A DNA stretch of 64,000 nt from Marinilabilia salmonicolor (GCF_003003035.1 NZ_PVTS01000002.1:62001-126000), one strand, 5' to 3'. Positions 20,162-30,361 are shown, counted from the stretch's first letter. Notes: generated from the sequence alone by a model not told the origin. Translations and numbers: made by a program.

Positions 20162-22318
20162 ATGACTTTCAAAAAGTATTTCATTTTCATCCTGATTGCC
20201 GGATTTGCATTTCTGAATGCTTCGGCACAGGAAAAATACATCAAAAGAGTGGACTTTGAGGAGGGAGAAACGCTCCAAAGCAAAATTCACAAAGCTGCCA
20301 GAGTTGTGCCTACCCAACAACAGCTCAACTGGCAAAAGCTGGAAATGACAGCCTTTATTCACTTTGGGATCAATACATTTACCGGACGTGAATGGGGCGA
20401 CGGAAGCGAATCACCTGAAATATTTAATCCTTCAGAACTGGATGCCAGACAGTGGGTAAAGTCTCTGAAAGAAGGAGGGATGAAAATGGTCATTCTCACC
20501 GCCAAACACCACGATGGATTCTGTCTTTGGCCCACCAAAACCACAGACCACTCGGTTGCTTCATCTCCCTGGAAGAACGGAAACGGAGACATCGTAAAAG
20601 AGTTGAAAGATGCCTGCGATGAGTTCGGCATGAAATTCGGTGTTTACCTTTCTCCCTGGGACCGAAATGCCGAGTGCTACGGCGATTCCCCTGCATACAA
20701 TCAATTTTTCCTGGATCAACTCACCGAATTGCTCACCTGGTATGGCAAGGTGGACGAAGTATGGTTCGACGGCGCCAACGGAGAAGGCCCCAACGGGAAA
20801 AAGCAAATTTATGACTGGTCCGCTTACTACAAAAAAATTGAAGAGCTTCAGCCCGAAGCTGTGGTAGCCATCATGGGTGAAGATGTGCGCTGGGTTGGAA
20901 CCGAAACCGGTTACGGACGTGAGACCGAATGGAGTGTTACCGCTCTTGCTCCGGGGGGAACAGCTGAAATGAAAGCCATCAACCAAGAGTTGGACCTCAA
21001 TGCACAGTCGAAAGATCTTGGAAGCCGGGAGCTGATAAAAAAAGCTGAACATCTCTTTTGGTTTCCCGCGGAAGTGGATGTTTCCATTCGTCCCGGATGG
21101 TTTTACCACGAAGAGGAGGACAGTCGCGTAAAATCACTGGCAAAAATGGTGGACATCTACTACAACTCTGTAGGGATGAATGCAGTTCTTTTGCTGAACG
21201 TTCCCCCCGATAAAAGAGGTCTGATTCATGAAAACGATGTAGCTGTGCTAAAAAAATTAAAAACCTACATCGACAAGACGTTTGAAAACAACCTGATGCA
21301 GGGCGCCACTTTTGCGCCTGAATTACAGACACAGACCATCCCGGCCGACAACCTCTACGGGGCCGCCTGGAAAACACCCCGTATTCCTGCTTCTGCTGAG
21401 GCTTCGTTGCAAGGAACAAAAACCTTTAACGTTGTTTTGCTGCAGGAAGACATTACCAAAGGACAGCGGGTGGAAGAGTTCAGCGTGGAAGCATGGATTA
21501 ACAATGGTTGGAAAACCATAGCAACCTCCACCACCATAGGTTACAAAAAACTGCTGCGGGTGCCGGAAACCACCACCAACAAAGTTCGGCTAACCATTCA
21601 CAAATCCCGCGACAAAGCTATCATATCCAACTTTGGGATTTTTCAGGCACCTGAGATTTTATCCGATCCGGTGATTCTGAGAAACAAAAAAGGAGAAGTG
21701 GTTATCACTACAGAGACGGCTCATCCGGTAATTCGATACACCCTGGACGGATCCGAACCAACCGCTTCCTCCATGGAATACACAGGACCGTTCATCCTTG
21801 AAAGCGGAGGTACAGTCAAAGCGCGTGCCTTCATCAACAATTTTGAGGAGCAGAGCAGCATAGTAACACGGGTATTCTACATCAACAAGTCCAAATGGGC
21901 TGTCACAGATTACAGCACTCAACACGAGGGTTACCCCGCTACCAACGCCATTGATGGAAACGAAAGCACCATGTGGCATACCCCGTGGGGTGAAAATGTG
22001 GACAAGCACCCTCATCACATTACAGTGGATATGGGAGAAAAGCTAAAAATAAATGGATTCTACTACAGCCCGAGAGCCGGAGAAAACAAAAGCGGAACCA
22101 TTGCACGATACTCGTTTTTCATCAGCAAAAATGGTAAGAAATGGACGAAAATTAAAGACAATGCCGAGTTCAGCAACATTGCCAACAACCCCATACGGCA
22201 GGAGGTCACATTCAACAAAACCTGTAAAGCAAGGTTCTTCAAACTCGTTAGCCATGAAGGTGCATATAATGAAGCATGGATCTCAGTTGGGGAAATCGGT
22301 GTAATGAATGTAAAATAA
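20162..22318 (+). CDS. GH29 alpha-L-fucosidase with C-terminal binding modules
   Basis: From the ATG at 20162 the product is 718 aa with a signal peptide (MTFKKYFIFILIAGFAFLNASAQ). The frame is open back to 20027, which would add 45 basic residues before the signal peptide; I consider that unlikely. The catalytic domain covers about 45-395: FIHFGINTFTGREWGDG, LTAKHHDGFCLWPTKTTDHS, and nucleophile Asp203 in VWFDGANG. A chitobiase-like module (RYTLDGSEPTASSMEYTGPF, about 530-575) and an F5/8 type C (CBM32-like) module (TDYSTQHEGYPATNAIDGNE onward, about 580-715) follow. GH29 retains configuration. The modular layout resembles the subfamily acting on alpha-1,3/1,4 fucose of Lewis structures, but that is inference. 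A 27-codon frame at 20082-20165 overlaps this start by ATGA. Confidence 0.93.
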   Translation: MTFKKYFIFILIAGFAFLNASAQEKYIKRVDFEEGETLQSKIHKAARVVPTQQQLNWQKLEMTAFIHFGINTFTGREWGDGSESPEIFNPSELDARQWVKSLKEGGMKMVILTAKHHDGFCLWPTKTTDHSVASSPWKNGNGDIVKELKDACDEFGMKFGVYLSPWDRNAECYGDSPAYNQFFLDQLTELLTWYGKVDEVWFDGANGEGPNGKKQIYDWSAYYKKIEELQPEAVVAIMGEDVRWVGTETGYGRETEWSVTALAPGGTAEMKAINQELDLNAQSKDLGSRELIKKAEHLFWFPAEVDVSIRPGWFYHEEEDSRVKSLAKMVDIYYNSVGMNAVLLLNVPPDKRGLIHENDVAVLKKLKTYIDKTFENNLMQGATFAPELQTQTIPADNLYGAAWKTPRIPASAEASLQGTKTFNVVLLQEDITKGQRVEEFSVEAWINNGWKTIATSTTIGYKKLLRVPETTTNKVRLTIHKSRDKAIISNFGIFQAPEILSDPVILRNKKGEVVITTETAHPVIRYTLDGSEPTASSMEYTGPFILESGGTVKARAFINNFEEQSSIVTRVFYINKSKWAVTDYSTQHEGYPATNAIDGNESTMWHTPWGENVDKHPHHITVDMGEKLKINGFYYSPRAGENKSGTIARYSFFISKNGKKWTKIKDNAEFSNIANNPIRQEVTFNKTCKARFFKLVSHEGAYNEAWISVGEIGVMNVK

Positions 22319-22324
22319 GTTCTT

Positions 22325-22436
22325 TGCCTACTTTCTTGTATCAAGACAAGAATTGGAGCGCAGCGGAAATCATGAACGCCAAAAATAATTATACCGTGAA
22401 CTAAAGTAGGTCAGGGTTTAAGGGATGAAATCCCTT
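22325..22436. repeat. Intergenic inverted repeats between GH29 and sulfatase
   Basis: TGCCTACTTT (22325-22334) is mirrored by AAAGTAGGTCA (22403-22413) as terminal inverted repeats of a ~90-bp element. It is followed by a hairpin AAGGGA-TGAAA-TCCCTT (22420-22436) ending in TTTT that could terminate transcription. Confidence 0.5.
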
Positions 22437-22490
22437 TTAGGAAATATTTAGTACACTATTGAATATAAAATAATAAATACAGTTTTTTTA

Positions 22491-24074
22491 ATGAGAACAT
22501 CAATATTCACAACAGGATTGGCATTGGCATCTCTCGCAGCAGGCGGATGCCAGCCACAGCAGGAGAAAAAGCCGGAGAAGCCCAACATCCTGTTCATCAT
22601 GACTGATGACCACTCCTATCAGACGCTGAGTGCTTACGATAATCGATACATCAACACACCCAATCTGGACAGGATTGCCAACGACGGAGTCATCTTCTCC
22701 AACAGCTTTGTGGCCAACTCCATCTGTGCCCCCAGCCGGGCTGTCATGCTCACAGGGAAACACAGCCATGCCAACGGTCAAATTGACAACTCCACGGCTT
22801 TTGACGGAAGCCAGCAAACATTCCCGAAAATCCTGCGTCAAAACGGTTACCAGACCGCTCTCATTGGCAAATGGCACCTGAAAAGTGACCCCACCGGGTT
22901 TGATTACTGGAACATACTGCCGGGTCAGGGCTCCTATTACAATCCGGATTTTATTGAAATGGGTGAAAACAAACGCTACCAAGGGTATGTCACCGATCTG
23001 ACAACCGATTTCGGTATTGATTGGATTGAAAACCGCAACAAAGAAAAACCTTTCTGTCTGCTGCTACACCATAAGGCCGCACACAGGGTCTGGATGCCGG
23101 ATACCGCTCATCTGAAGGAGTTTGCCGACACTACATTCCCCCTGCCGGAGACTTTCTATGATGATTATGAAGGTCGAAAGGCCGCACAAGAACAAAACCT
23201 GAGTATCCGCACCGACGATATGGATGTGGTATATGACCTTAAAATGGCTGACAAAGAGGGTGACATTCAGACAAGGTTGTCAGAAGCATACAGACATGGT
23301 GCCTATGCACGTCTGAATGATGCTCAGAAAAAAAGCTGGGATGACCACTACGATCCTATTATTGAAGATTTCAAGCAGGCCAATCTTTCCGGAAAGGATC
23401 TCAATGAATGGAAGTTTCAACGGTACATGAGAGACTACCTGGCAACCATCCGCTCCCTGGACAACAATATCGGAAAATTGTTGGACTATCTCGACAAGGA
23501 AGGTTTGCTGGACAACACCTTGGTGGTTTATACATCTGATCAGGGATTCTACATGGGCGAACACGGATGGTTCGACAAGCGGTTTATCTACGAAGAATCA
23601 TTCCGCACCCCCCTATTGATGCACTTCCCTAAGGGTTATCAAAAAACCGGAGAAGTGCCCGAGATGGTTCAAAACATTGACTATGCTCCCACATTTCTGG
23701 ATATTGCAGGGATTGAAATCCCGGAGGATATGCACGGAAAATCATTGCTCCCGCTAATGGATTCAGAGCCTGACAAAAGCTGGCGCGATGCCCTTTACTA
23801 TCATTACTATGAGTTCCCCAACGAGCACATGGTAAAAAGACATTATGGCATAAGAACCGACCGATACAAATTGATTCATTTCTATTACGACATCGATCAA
23901 TGGGAACTTTATGACCTGAAAAATGATCCCAAAGAATTAAACAACCTCATCGACTCACCTGAATATCAGGAAGAGATTGTCTCCCTCAAGAAACAACTCA
24001 AAGAGCTGATGCTTGAATACGATGACCAAAAGGCTTTGAAGATTTTTGAAGGAGAATTGGTTGTTACTGAATAA
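22491..24074 (+). CDS. Formylglycine sulfatase, S1_11-like (probable GlcNAc-6-O-sulfatase)
   Basis: The 527-aa product has a lipobox AAGGC (Cys20), metal-binding Asp39-Asp40 (IMTDDHSYQ) and the sulfatase signature CAPSR with Cys79, the residue converted to formylglycine. The other S1 motifs, GKWH and YTSDQGFYMGEHGWFDKR, are present. The overall pattern (WFDKRFIYEESFRTPLLM, YYHYYEFPNEH near the end) resembles the S1_11 group, which includes GlcNAc-6-sulfatases acting on mucin and keratan sulfate. That subfamily call is from memory. It needs an anaerobic sulfatase-maturing enzyme, which is not encoded in this window. No acidic residues follow the lipobox Cys directly, so a periplasmic location is more likely than the surface. 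Confidence 0.9.
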   Translation: MRTSIFTTGLALASLAAGGCQPQQEKKPEKPNILFIMTDDHSYQTLSAYDNRYINTPNLDRIANDGVIFSNSFVANSICAPSRAVMLTGKHSHANGQIDNSTAFDGSQQTFPKILRQNGYQTALIGKWHLKSDPTGFDYWNILPGQGSYYNPDFIEMGENKRYQGYVTDLTTDFGIDWIENRNKEKPFCLLLHHKAAHRVWMPDTAHLKEFADTTFPLPETFYDDYEGRKAAQEQNLSIRTDDMDVVYDLKMADKEGDIQTRLSEAYRHGAYARLNDAQKKSWDDHYDPIIEDFKQANLSGKDLNEWKFQRYMRDYLATIRSLDNNIGKLLDYLDKEGLLDNTLVVYTSDQGFYMGEHGWFDKRFIYEESFRTPLLMHFPKGYQKTGEVPEMVQNIDYAPTFLDIAGIEIPEDMHGKSLLPLMDSEPDKSWRDALYYHYYEFPNEHMVKRHYGIRTDRYKLIHFYYDIDQWELYDLKNDPKELNNLIDSPEYQEEIVSLKKQLKELMLEYDDQKALKIFEGELVVTE

Positions 24075-24102
24075 ACTTTTCAACCTGGTTTATTAGAACT
24101 CA

Positions 24103-24243
24103 GTGAGGGGGCTGTCCCAAAAATATAAAATACCAGAATAATGTCATGTTGAGCGTAGTCGAAACATCTGTTTATCAAATGAACAGATTCTTCGACAAGC
24201 TCAGAATGACATCAAATTTGGACTTTTCGGACAACCTCCTCAC
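24103..24243. mobile_element. MITE-like element 1
   Basis: This ~141-bp non-coding element has terminal inverted repeats (left GTGAGGGGGCTGTCCCAAAA; right end reads GTGAGGAGGTTGTCCGAAAA on the other strand). It has an inner inverted repeat built from TGTCATGTTGAGCGTAGTCG and the mirrored CGACAAGCTCAGAATGACA. It lies between the sulfatase and GH27. No target duplication is evident. A related element is at 35150-35473. Confidence 0.7.
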
Positions 24244-24264
24244 TATCATCAATATTACAATAAC

Positions 24265-25503
24265 ATGATCCGAATCATCACATCACTCCTGGCAACTCTG
24301 CTTTTCTCGATTTGTGTTTCCGGACAAACCCCGGAAACGCCCCGACCCCGTACGCCAATCATGGGATGGTCGAGCTGGAACAACTACCATGTAAATATCA
24401 GTGAAGAAATTATTCAATCACAGGCTGATGCCATGGCCGCCTCGGGAATGAAAGAAGCAGGTTACTCTTACATCAACATCGACGATGGCTTTTTTGGCGG
24501 ACGCAATGAAAATGGCGGATTACTGGCACACAAAAAAAGGTTTCCTTCAGGCATGAAGGCACTGGCCGATTACATTCATAAAAAAGGCTTAAAAGCCGGA
24601 ATCTATTCTGATGCCGGCATCAATACTTGTGCCTCCTACTGGGACCAGGACACCATTGGCTCAGGCATGGGGTTGTATGGGCACGAATGGTCCGACTTAA
24701 ACCTGATGCTCAAAGAATGGGGGTACGATTTTATAAAAATCGACTGGTGCGGCGGACAATGGCTCGACCTCGACGAAGAAACACGATACACCCTGTTGGG
24801 AAAAATGATTCGCTCCATCCGTCCCGATGTGGTTTACAATATTTGCCGATGGGAGTTTCCTGGGAAATGGGCATTAACAACCGCTGATTCATGGCGCATC
24901 TCCGGAGACATCACCAATACTTTTGAATCTGTAATGCACATCGTTGACCGGAATGCTGACCTCTGGAAATATTCGGGTCCCGGACACGTCAACGACATGG
25001 ATATGCTGCAGGTGGGGCGTGGTATGGGCTATGAAGAGGACAAAACCCATTTCTCCATGTGGTGCATGCTCAATTCCCCGCTGCTTGCCGGAAACGACCT
25101 TACAAAAATGTCGGATGAAACACTGGAGATTCTGACCAACAAAGAATTAATTTCCATTAACCAGGACCCCTTGGTCTATCAGGCACGGAAACTGGAGGAT
25201 CATGGCGACCTGGAACTCTGGACCCGCCCATTGGGATCAACAATGAGCGGCCGGGTGGCGGTGGCTTTGCTTAATAGATCTGACAAAAATCAAACGATGA
25301 CCCTCGAATTGGAAAAAGTTGCCATCATTCCCGGCGAGGGCTACGTCGTAAAAGACTGTTGGGAACATACAACATCATCCGGAATGACAAAACCAACACT
25401 CTCTTATGAAATACCTCCCCATGGAGTAGTAGTATTGAAAATTGACGGAACCAATCCTCCCTTTAATGTTTTTCAGTTCGAGAATGGGAAAAAACCGCAA
25501 TAA
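24265..25503 (+). CDS. GH27 alpha-galactosidase / alpha-N-acetylgalactosaminidase, exported
   Basis: The 412-aa product has a type I signal peptide (about residues 1-20) and a GH27 (clan GH-D) barrel. Motifs are TPIMGWSSWNNYHVNI at the N-terminus, YINIDDGFF, nucleophile Asp160 in FIKIDWCGG, and acid/base Asp215 in SWRISGDI, followed by GHVNDMDMLQVG and a C-terminal beta domain. GH27 removes terminal alpha-linked Gal or GalNAc with retention. Which one cannot be decided from the motifs I can see; both occur on blood-group-type glycans. It starts 22 nt after the MITE-like element and is the first gene of the block GH27-SGNH-sulfatase-GH84-GH2-sulfatase. Confidence 0.93.
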   Translation: MIRIITSLLATLLFSICVSGQTPETPRPRTPIMGWSSWNNYHVNISEEIIQSQADAMAASGMKEAGYSYINIDDGFFGGRNENGGLLAHKKRFPSGMKALADYIHKKGLKAGIYSDAGINTCASYWDQDTIGSGMGLYGHEWSDLNLMLKEWGYDFIKIDWCGGQWLDLDEETRYTLLGKMIRSIRPDVVYNICRWEFPGKWALTTADSWRISGDITNTFESVMHIVDRNADLWKYSGPGHVNDMDMLQVGRGMGYEEDKTHFSMWCMLNSPLLAGNDLTKMSDETLEILTNKELISINQDPLVYQARKLEDHGDLELWTRPLGSTMSGRVAVALLNRSDKNQTMTLELEKVAIIPGEGYVVKDCWEHTTSSGMTKPTLSYEIPPHGVVVLKIDGTNPPFNVFQFENGKKPQ

Positions 25504-25538
25504 CATAAAACAACAAATACTGTAATAATCATTAAGCT

Positions 25539-26204
25539 ATGAAGAACACAAAATATCTTCTCTTATTCCTTTTTATTGTTTCAGCATTAAATGCAAGGAC
25601 ACAGGAAGCCAAATACTCCACCTATTACTACCAGAGAGCTTCTCTTTTTGAGCAACTCCAGGTGGACAACAACGACATCATTTTCCTGGGAAACAGCATT
25701 ACCGACGGAGGCGAATGGGCAGAGCTTTTCAACAATCCCAATGTCAAAAACCGGGGCATCAGCGGTGATATTACCACGGGAGTTTATGATCGTTTAGATG
25801 CCATTCTCAAAGGTCAACCGGAAAAGATTTTTCTTCTAATCGGCATTAACGATGTGGCCCGGGGATTGTCCGTTGACTCCATTGTCGACAACATTGCATT
25901 GATTGCAGAGACCGTTAAAAGGGAATCCCCTGCCACACAATTATTCCTGCAAAGTGTACTGCCGGTGAATGATGAATTTCCCGGATTTAAAGGCCATACT
26001 TCCCGCTATCAAATGGTTCCTGAAATCAACAAAAAACTGAAGCTGCTGGCCCGAAAAAAGAACGTCACCTATATCGATCTGTTCTCGCACTTTGTCGATC
26101 AATCAGGCATCAAAATGGACAAGAAATACACCAATGATGGCCTACATCTTATGGGTGAAGGCTATATGCTTTGGAGAGATATTATTGCATCCTACCTCCA
26201 ATAA
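25539..26204 (+). CDS. SGNH/GDSL-family esterase, exported
   Basis: The 221-aa product has a signal peptide (MKNTKYLLLFLFIVSALNAR) and all four SGNH blocks: GNSITDGG with nucleophile Ser53, NRGISGD with Gly76, GIND with Asn104, and NDGLHL with Asp200 and His203. Enzymes of this type remove O-acetyl groups from glycans such as sialic acid or hexosamines. Here it may deacetylate the PUL substrate before glycosidases act, but the ester is unknown. It lies 35 nt after GH27 and 32 nt before a sulfatase, consistent with one operon. Confidence 0.88.
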   Translation: MKNTKYLLLFLFIVSALNARTQEAKYSTYYYQRASLFEQLQVDNNDIIFLGNSITDGGEWAELFNNPNVKNRGISGDITTGVYDRLDAILKGQPEKIFLLIGINDVARGLSVDSIVDNIALIAETVKRESPATQLFLQSVLPVNDEFPGFKGHTSRYQMVPEINKKLKLLARKKNVTYIDLFSHFVDQSGIKMDKKYTNDGLHLMGEGYMLWRDIIASYLQ

Positions 26205-26236
26205 AAACACAAAACGATCAAGTGAATTCAACTCTC

Positions 26237-27772
26237 ATGAAAAATACTTTCTATATATCATCCATTGCCGCCGGAATATTAATGAGTTGTTCCCCTCAGA
26301 CTCCTCAGGAAAAAAAATCAAGCAATATTCCCAAGCCCAATGTCCTGCTTATCTACACCGATGATGTCGGATATGGAGATATTGGCATTTATGGAGGAGA
26401 AGTGCCAACTCCACACATTGATGCACTGGCCCAAAATGGAATCCAGTTCACCAATGCCTACGCAACTTCTGCAACATGCACCCCGTCACGGTTTTCACTT
26501 CTAACCGGAGAATACTCCTGGCGCCAGCCGGGTCGTGGCGTTGCACCGGGGGATGCACCCGCCCTCATCCGTCCGGGCAAAGAAACTTTACCCGCTGTAA
26601 TGCAACGGGCAGGATACCACACCGGAGTGATTGGCAAATGGCATCTGGGCCTGGGAGGAGAAAACGGCCCCGACTGGAATGGAAAAATAAGTCCCGGACC
26701 ACTTGAAATCGGATTTAATTACTCCTTTATCATTCCCGCCACAGGCGATCGCGTTCCTACTGTTTTTGTGGAAAACCACCATGTGGTAAATCTTGATTCA
26801 TCAGATCCTATTGAAGTAAGCTTTCGCGAAAAAGTGGGAGACCGACCAACCGGGACTGAAAATCCGGAAAAACTCGCACACCAATGGTCGCACGGTCACA
26901 ATCACACCATCATCAATGGTATCAGCCGAATAGGTTATATGTCAGGAGGGGAATCAGCGCTTTGGCGGGATGAGGACTTTGCAGATACGTTCCTGAAACA
27001 GACCAAAAAATTTCTGGAGCAGGAAAAAGAGAAACCCTTCTTCCTCCTTTTCTCCACACACGACATCCATGTACCCAGAGTTCCGCACGAACGGTTTCAG
27101 GGAACAACAGACCAGGGTCCCAGAGGGGATGCCATAGCCCAGCTCGACTGGTCGGTAGGCCAATTGATGAACCTACTTGAGGAGAAAGGACTTGAAGAGA
27201 ATACACTAATTATTTTCTCTTCCGACAATGGTCCTGTGCTTGATGACGGATATGAAGACAATGCTGCTGAGCAACTGGGACTTCACGACCCGTTCAGCAA
27301 CCTGAGAGGTGGCAAATACAGTGCTTTTGAAGCAGGAACCAAAGTCCCCTTCATCGTTTCCTGGCCCAAAGAAATTAAAGCAGACCAAACAAGCACCGCC
27401 TTATTCAGTCAGATTGATCTGCTGGCCTCCTTTGCCCATTTCACAAAAACCGACTTCAACGGGAATCAGGCCATAGATTCACAAAACAATTGGAGCACCC
27501 TCATGGGAAAAGACAAAAACGGACGTCAATGGGTGGTTCAGGAGGCTATTCAGGGAGTCCTTTCCATCCTGGATGCAAAAGGTTACAAATACATCGCTCC
27601 CAAGGACGGAAGTAAACTGGTTCCCTGGGGAGTGAATATAGAAACCGGCTTTACGTTGGAGTCCCAGCTGTATCATCTGAAGAAAGACCCTAAGGAAATC
27701 AAGAACATTGCAGAAACACATCCTGATATAGTCAACAACTTAAAAACCCGGCTCGACAGCATTAAAAGATAA
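26237..27772 (+). CDS. Formylglycine sulfatase, possibly S1_20-like
   Basis: The product is 511 aa from the ATG at 26237; an upstream in-frame ATG at 26171 overlaps the esterase gene and lacks a signal peptide. It has lipobox LMSC (Cys18), TDDVGYGD metal ligands, CTPSR with formylglycine precursor Cys81, GKWHLGLGG and FSSDNGPVLDDGYED. The regions RVPTVFVENHHVVNLDSSDP and NGISRIGYMSGGESALW recall the S1_20 group, which contains 3-O-sulfatases acting on galactose or GalNAc of O-glycans. This subfamily call is from memory. It differs strongly from the other two sulfatases of the locus, so the three probably remove different sulfates. GH84 follows after 24 nt. Confidence 0.9.
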   Translation: MKNTFYISSIAAGILMSCSPQTPQEKKSSNIPKPNVLLIYTDDVGYGDIGIYGGEVPTPHIDALAQNGIQFTNAYATSATCTPSRFSLLTGEYSWRQPGRGVAPGDAPALIRPGKETLPAVMQRAGYHTGVIGKWHLGLGGENGPDWNGKISPGPLEIGFNYSFIIPATGDRVPTVFVENHHVVNLDSSDPIEVSFREKVGDRPTGTENPEKLAHQWSHGHNHTIINGISRIGYMSGGESALWRDEDFADTFLKQTKKFLEQEKEKPFFLLFSTHDIHVPRVPHERFQGTTDQGPRGDAIAQLDWSVGQLMNLLEEKGLEENTLIIFSSDNGPVLDDGYEDNAAEQLGLHDPFSNLRGGKYSAFEAGTKVPFIVSWPKEIKADQTSTALFSQIDLLASFAHFTKTDFNGNQAIDSQNNWSTLMGKDKNGRQWVVQEAIQGVLSILDAKGYKYIAPKDGSKLVPWGVNIETGFTLESQLYHLKKDPKEIKNIAETHPDIVNNLKTRLDSIKR

Positions 27773-27796
27773 TAATACTTCAAAAATATTGCACTC

Positions 27797-30361
27797 ATGA
27801 ATCATCCAGTTACAATAAAACAATTGCTGATTTTCTCTGTCAGTTTTTTATTTTCTGCTTCCATTTTTGGACAAAACATTCCTGATGTTTTCCCAACACC
27901 ACAGAAAACATCCTACACCGGAAATCAATTTGCTCCTGAGAAAGGAAAAACCACCTGGAAGTTGAGTAGTAACATAGACCCGGATATTACAAAAGAATTG
28001 CAGGGATTATTCAAAAATCTGAATATTACCATTATTGCAGGAATTTGGGAAGAGTCGAAAAATCATACAATTAAATCAGCCCCGTCAAAACCGGAAGGAT
28101 ATTATCTTAAATTATCCGGAGACAGCGTTGTTTTGTCCGGTCACGACTATGATGGCCTTTATTATGCACTTCAGACAATCAAACAAATTGTTCCGGAAGA
28201 AAATCAACCTTTGCAAATCCCGGGAATTGAAATTACTGACTGGCCGGATGTCCCGTTCAGAGGTTCTGTTGAAGGGTTTTACGGAGAACCCTGGAGTCAT
28301 AAAGATCGATTAAGTCAACTTGAATTCTATGGAAAGCACAAGCTAAATACTTACATCTATGGCCCAAAAGATGACCCATTCCACGGATTTTCAGACCAAT
28401 GGAGAGAACCCTATCCGGAAGAAAAAGCCCGGGAAATTGAAGAGTTGGTTAAAGTGGCCGGAAAAAACCATGTAAATTATGTATGGGCTGTGCACCCCGG
28501 TCGAGATATTCACTGGACAGATAATGATGAAGATGGAACCATCGATGATTTTGAAGCCTGCCGTAAAAAATTTGAGTTGATGTATGATATGGGTGTTCGG
28601 TCATTTGCGGTGTTCTTCGATGATATCAGCGGGGAAGGAACCAATGCCAAAATGCAGGCCAAAATGCTGAACTACCTAAATCAGGAGTTTGTAAGCCAAA
28701 AACAGGATGTCACACCATTAATCATGTGCCCCACACAATACAACAGAGCCTGGTCATCAGGAGATTACCTCCAAATACTTGGAAGCGAATTGGATCAGGA
28801 CATACGGATTATGTGGACCGGAAACTCGGTCTGTGCAGACATCACCAAAGAAAGTGTCGATTGGATAACTGAAAGAATTCAACGAAAACCTTTCATTTGG
28901 TGGAACTGGCCTGTAAGTGATTATGTGCGCACCCGTTTGCTGCTGGGGCGTGTTTACGGGCTGGATAAAGAAAATCAGGGATCTCTTTCAGGATTTACAT
29001 CCAATCCCATGGATAAACCGGAGGCCTCAAAAATAGGACTGTTCGGAGTGGCAGACTATACATGGAACATGAAGGATTTTAATTCAGAAGTCACCTGGAA
29101 AGAAGGCATTGAACGTCTTTTCCCTGAATCATCAGAGGCCATGATAACTTTTGCCATGCACAACAGCGATCAGGGGCCCAATACACATAATTACAGACGG
29201 GAAGAATCGGAAAACATCCGCCCTTTTATTGAGGAGTTTATGCACTCCTACGCAGAAGACGGCGTTTTCCAACCCAACACCTACCGGAAAATAACCACTG
29301 AATTTCAAAAAATAAAGGAAGCAGGGGCAACACTCAGGAAAGAACTCCCAAATTCTCATCCTGCCTTTTTTGAAGAAACAAAATACTGGATCTACTCATT
29401 TGAATCTCTTGGAGAAGCAGGAACGACACTCCTCAATAACCTCCGGACAACCAATGAATCTTCCAAAACCCGGATTGCAGAACTGAATAAGATGCTTGGG
29501 CAATTCAGGCAAATGGATACCTATAGTAAGCTTCAGAAAAAAGCCGGAGAACCGGATCCATGGGCACAGGGATGCGTCACGGGTGGCACGGTTCTTACAC
29601 CTTTTGTACAAAACCTGTTTCAACTTCGTGCTTCCGAAATTCATACTATAATCACCGGAGAAAAACCGGTTGCAAAAGGACTCAGCGAAGCTTTCTTCAA
29701 ACCAATCACCAACATGACCTCGTTGACCAATCTTCAGCTCACCCGGGATGGAAAATACATAAAAATCAACCCCATACTGGAAATCCTAAAGCTTAACCCG
29801 GGCGATTTCATCGGTATCGAACTCCCTGAAGGTATCTTTGCCAATTATGTACACGCCATCCTTGGAAATAATGAAGTTTCTGAATACGGAGAAATCCAGG
29901 GTTCAAAAAATGGAACAGACTGGAAAAAGATAGATACCCGCAACAACGAGGGAACGATGCAGGCACGACTGGACGAAGAAGATAAAATAAGATTTGTTCG
30001 CTACATAAACATATCTGACAAGACTGTGGCTCTCAAAACAGATCTGTTTAAAGTGGATATCCCCGAGAATTCAAGAGTTAACAGCCCGGGAGCAATGACG
30101 GACAAAACTGTCTCCTCATATTACAAATTGCCGGTTTCGAAAGAATCCATAAAAATTTCAGCCCCCGAAAACCAACAAGTTACCTCGGTTGTGATTCTTG
30201 GCGATTTTGCAAATGCAACAGTGCATTTTGTTGATGATTCATCAATTCTTTATTCCGAACTATCGGAAGGGAACAAGAAGATAATTGACAACATCACCAT
30301 TTTCAATCAACCATCACAAAGCCAGATTCACGAGATTTATTGGGTCACCGAAATAAATTAG
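27797..30361 (+). CDS. GH84 beta-N-acetylglucosaminidase, exported
   Basis: The 854-aa product has a signal peptide (about residues 1-24), an N-terminal hexosaminidase-like domain (PDVFPTPQKTSYTGNQ), the GH84 barrel and helical plus beta C-terminal regions. Motifs are FRGSVEGFYGEPWSHKDR, NTYIYGPKDDPFH, and the catalytic Asp pair Asp275-Asp276 in VFFDDISGEG. GH84 uses substrate-assisted catalysis to release beta-GlcNAc, and its nearest known bacterial relatives are O-GlcNAcase-like enzymes such as that of B. thetaiotaomicron. It gives the PUL a second hexosaminidase besides GH20. A 132-nt gap follows before GH2. Confidence 0.95.
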   Translation: MNHPVTIKQLLIFSVSFLFSASIFGQNIPDVFPTPQKTSYTGNQFAPEKGKTTWKLSSNIDPDITKELQGLFKNLNITIIAGIWEESKNHTIKSAPSKPEGYYLKLSGDSVVLSGHDYDGLYYALQTIKQIVPEENQPLQIPGIEITDWPDVPFRGSVEGFYGEPWSHKDRLSQLEFYGKHKLNTYIYGPKDDPFHGFSDQWREPYPEEKAREIEELVKVAGKNHVNYVWAVHPGRDIHWTDNDEDGTIDDFEACRKKFELMYDMGVRSFAVFFDDISGEGTNAKMQAKMLNYLNQEFVSQKQDVTPLIMCPTQYNRAWSSGDYLQILGSELDQDIRIMWTGNSVCADITKESVDWITERIQRKPFIWWNWPVSDYVRTRLLLGRVYGLDKENQGSLSGFTSNPMDKPEASKIGLFGVADYTWNMKDFNSEVTWKEGIERLFPESSEAMITFAMHNSDQGPNTHNYRREESENIRPFIEEFMHSYAEDGVFQPNTYRKITTEFQKIKEAGATLRKELPNSHPAFFEETKYWIYSFESLGEAGTTLLNNLRTTNESSKTRIAELNKMLGQFRQMDTYSKLQKKAGEPDPWAQGCVTGGTVLTPFVQNLFQLRASEIHTIITGEKPVAKGLSEAFFKPITNMTSLTNLQLTRDGKYIKINPILEILKLNPGDFIGIELPEGIFANYVHAILGNNEVSEYGEIQGSKNGTDWKKIDTRNNEGTMQARLDEEDKIRFVRYINISDKTVALKTDLFKVDIPENSRVNSPGAMTDKTVSSYYKLPVSKESIKISAPENQQVTSVVILGDFANATVHFVDDSSILYSELSEGNKKIIDNITIFNQPSQSQIHEIYWVTEIN

